From contig DFBG01000018.1 in the NCBI GenBank assembly GCA_002367305.1, positions 1 through 22,189 on the forward strand: 22,189 nt of DNA, written 5' to 3'. This stretch comes from Actinobacteria bacterium UBA3086 (lineage in GTDB: Bacteria; Actinomycetota; Coriobacteriia; Anaerosomatales; UBA3086). The notes beneath the pieces are model-generated. The model was not told the origin of the DNA and searched no databases. It saw nothing but the letters and a program-made list of their open reading frames with translations. Position numbers and translations under genes: made by a program. This document shows, piece after piece, positions 21,829 to 22,189 of the stretch; position 1 is the first letter of the stretch, and each line of letters begins with the position of its first letter.

Positions 21829-21884
21829 GACCGGCTTCATACGCTAGAGTGTTCAACATCGGACTATCAATTGAATGAGGCGAC

Positions 21885-22189
21885 ATGGCTTCTCAAGAAC
21901 GAATCGTAGTGCTCGGTATTGGAAACCCGCTCATGCGCGATGAAGGCGTGGGTGTTCGGATCGTGGAACTCCTCATGTCCCGTTACGAATGGCCCGAGAA
22001 CGTAGAGATCATGGATGCGGGAACCATGGGGCTGGGCATGCTCCACATGTTCCGCGACATCGACTTTGCGCTGGTCGTGGACGCGATTCAGGGAACTGAG
22101 CATGAGCCAGGCACCATCGTTCGTCTCTCCCCCGACGAGATCGCCCCCAACCAGATCATGCATTCACTGCACGACGTTCGCCTGAGCAA
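21885..22189 (+). CDS. Hydrogenase maturation endopeptidase (HyaD/HybD family), truncated by window end
   Basis: The first 101 codons are visible and the frame is still open at the window edge. The family's start block VLGIGNPLMRDEGVGVRI is clear, with E20 in the position of the Ni-sensing Glu (HybD E16). VVDAIQG gives D66 (HybD D62) and HSLHDVRL gives H96 (HybD H93). These peptidases remove the C-terminal tail of the hydrogenase large subunit after Ni insertion; the predicted substrate here is the 20-residue tail after H527. The ATG at 21885 follows GAGG at 21877-21880. A TAGAGT -10-like element is 34 bases upstream. It is separated from the structural genes by the HemW-like gene, all on one strand. 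Confidence 0.9.
   Translation, partial: MASQERIVVLGIGNPLMRDEGVGVRIVELLMSRYEWPENVEIMDAGTMGLGMLHMFRDIDFALVVDAIQGTEHEPGTIVRLSPDEIAPNQIMHSLHDVRLS

Overview
The window reads as a GC-rich chromosome segment of an anaerobic bacterium. The likely group is Actinomycetota, perhaps near the Coriobacteriia/OPB41-type anaerobes; this is inferred from codon bias and gene content, not from a phylogenetic marker. The genes are mostly housekeeping and energy metabolism. I see no insertion sequence, phage gene or CRISPR array.

Left part (1-8374). The 3' end of an EF-G-type translation GTPase is followed by a strong hairpin and a minus-strand tRNA-Arg(CCG). A two-gene phospholipid operon follows (YegS/DgkB-like lipid kinase and PlsY). 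A small 2[4Fe-4S] ferredoxin lies on the minus strand with its own terminator. Upstream of it, also on the minus strand, is a tightly packed four-gene unit: OsmC-like protein, family 2 glycosyltransferase, BshB1-like PIG-L deacetylase and a BshC-like protein. A 588-residue PilT-type pilus retraction ATPase fused to a degenerate receiver domain lies beyond it.

Middle part (8375-15940). An RlmD/RumA-family RNA uracil methyltransferase converges, with overlapping stop codons, on a tiny cytochrome b5-like protein. Then come a small exported membrane protein of unknown function, a Crp/Fnr regulator with CRP-like palindromes next to it, and a 1030-residue fusion of a GlcD-type FAD oxidase with a GlcF-type iron-sulfur/CCG protein that carries an extraordinary methionine-rich tail. 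A HAD phosphatase and a DUF2249 protein follow.

Right part (15941-22189). A 648-base leader with strong hairpins precedes a hydrogenase operon: small subunit, large subunit and b-type cytochrome. A HemW-like radical SAM protein and the start of a hydrogenase maturation endopeptidase follow. The most important observation is that the large-subunit frame is interrupted by TGA (19336-19338) exactly where the first Ni-binding cysteine of the C-terminal DPCxxCxxH motif belongs. After the TGA the frame continues with I-G-C-A-V-H and a 20-residue processing tail to a TAG at 19417-19419, two bases before the cytochrome start. A hairpin begins 11 nt after the TGA, the distance seen in bacterial SECIS elements. 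The small subunit also has Cys where ordinary [NiFe] enzymes have Pro near the medial cluster. Together these indicate a selenocysteine-containing [NiFeSe] uptake hydrogenase that is membrane-anchored and coupled to cytochrome b. A conventional gene caller would truncate its large subunit.
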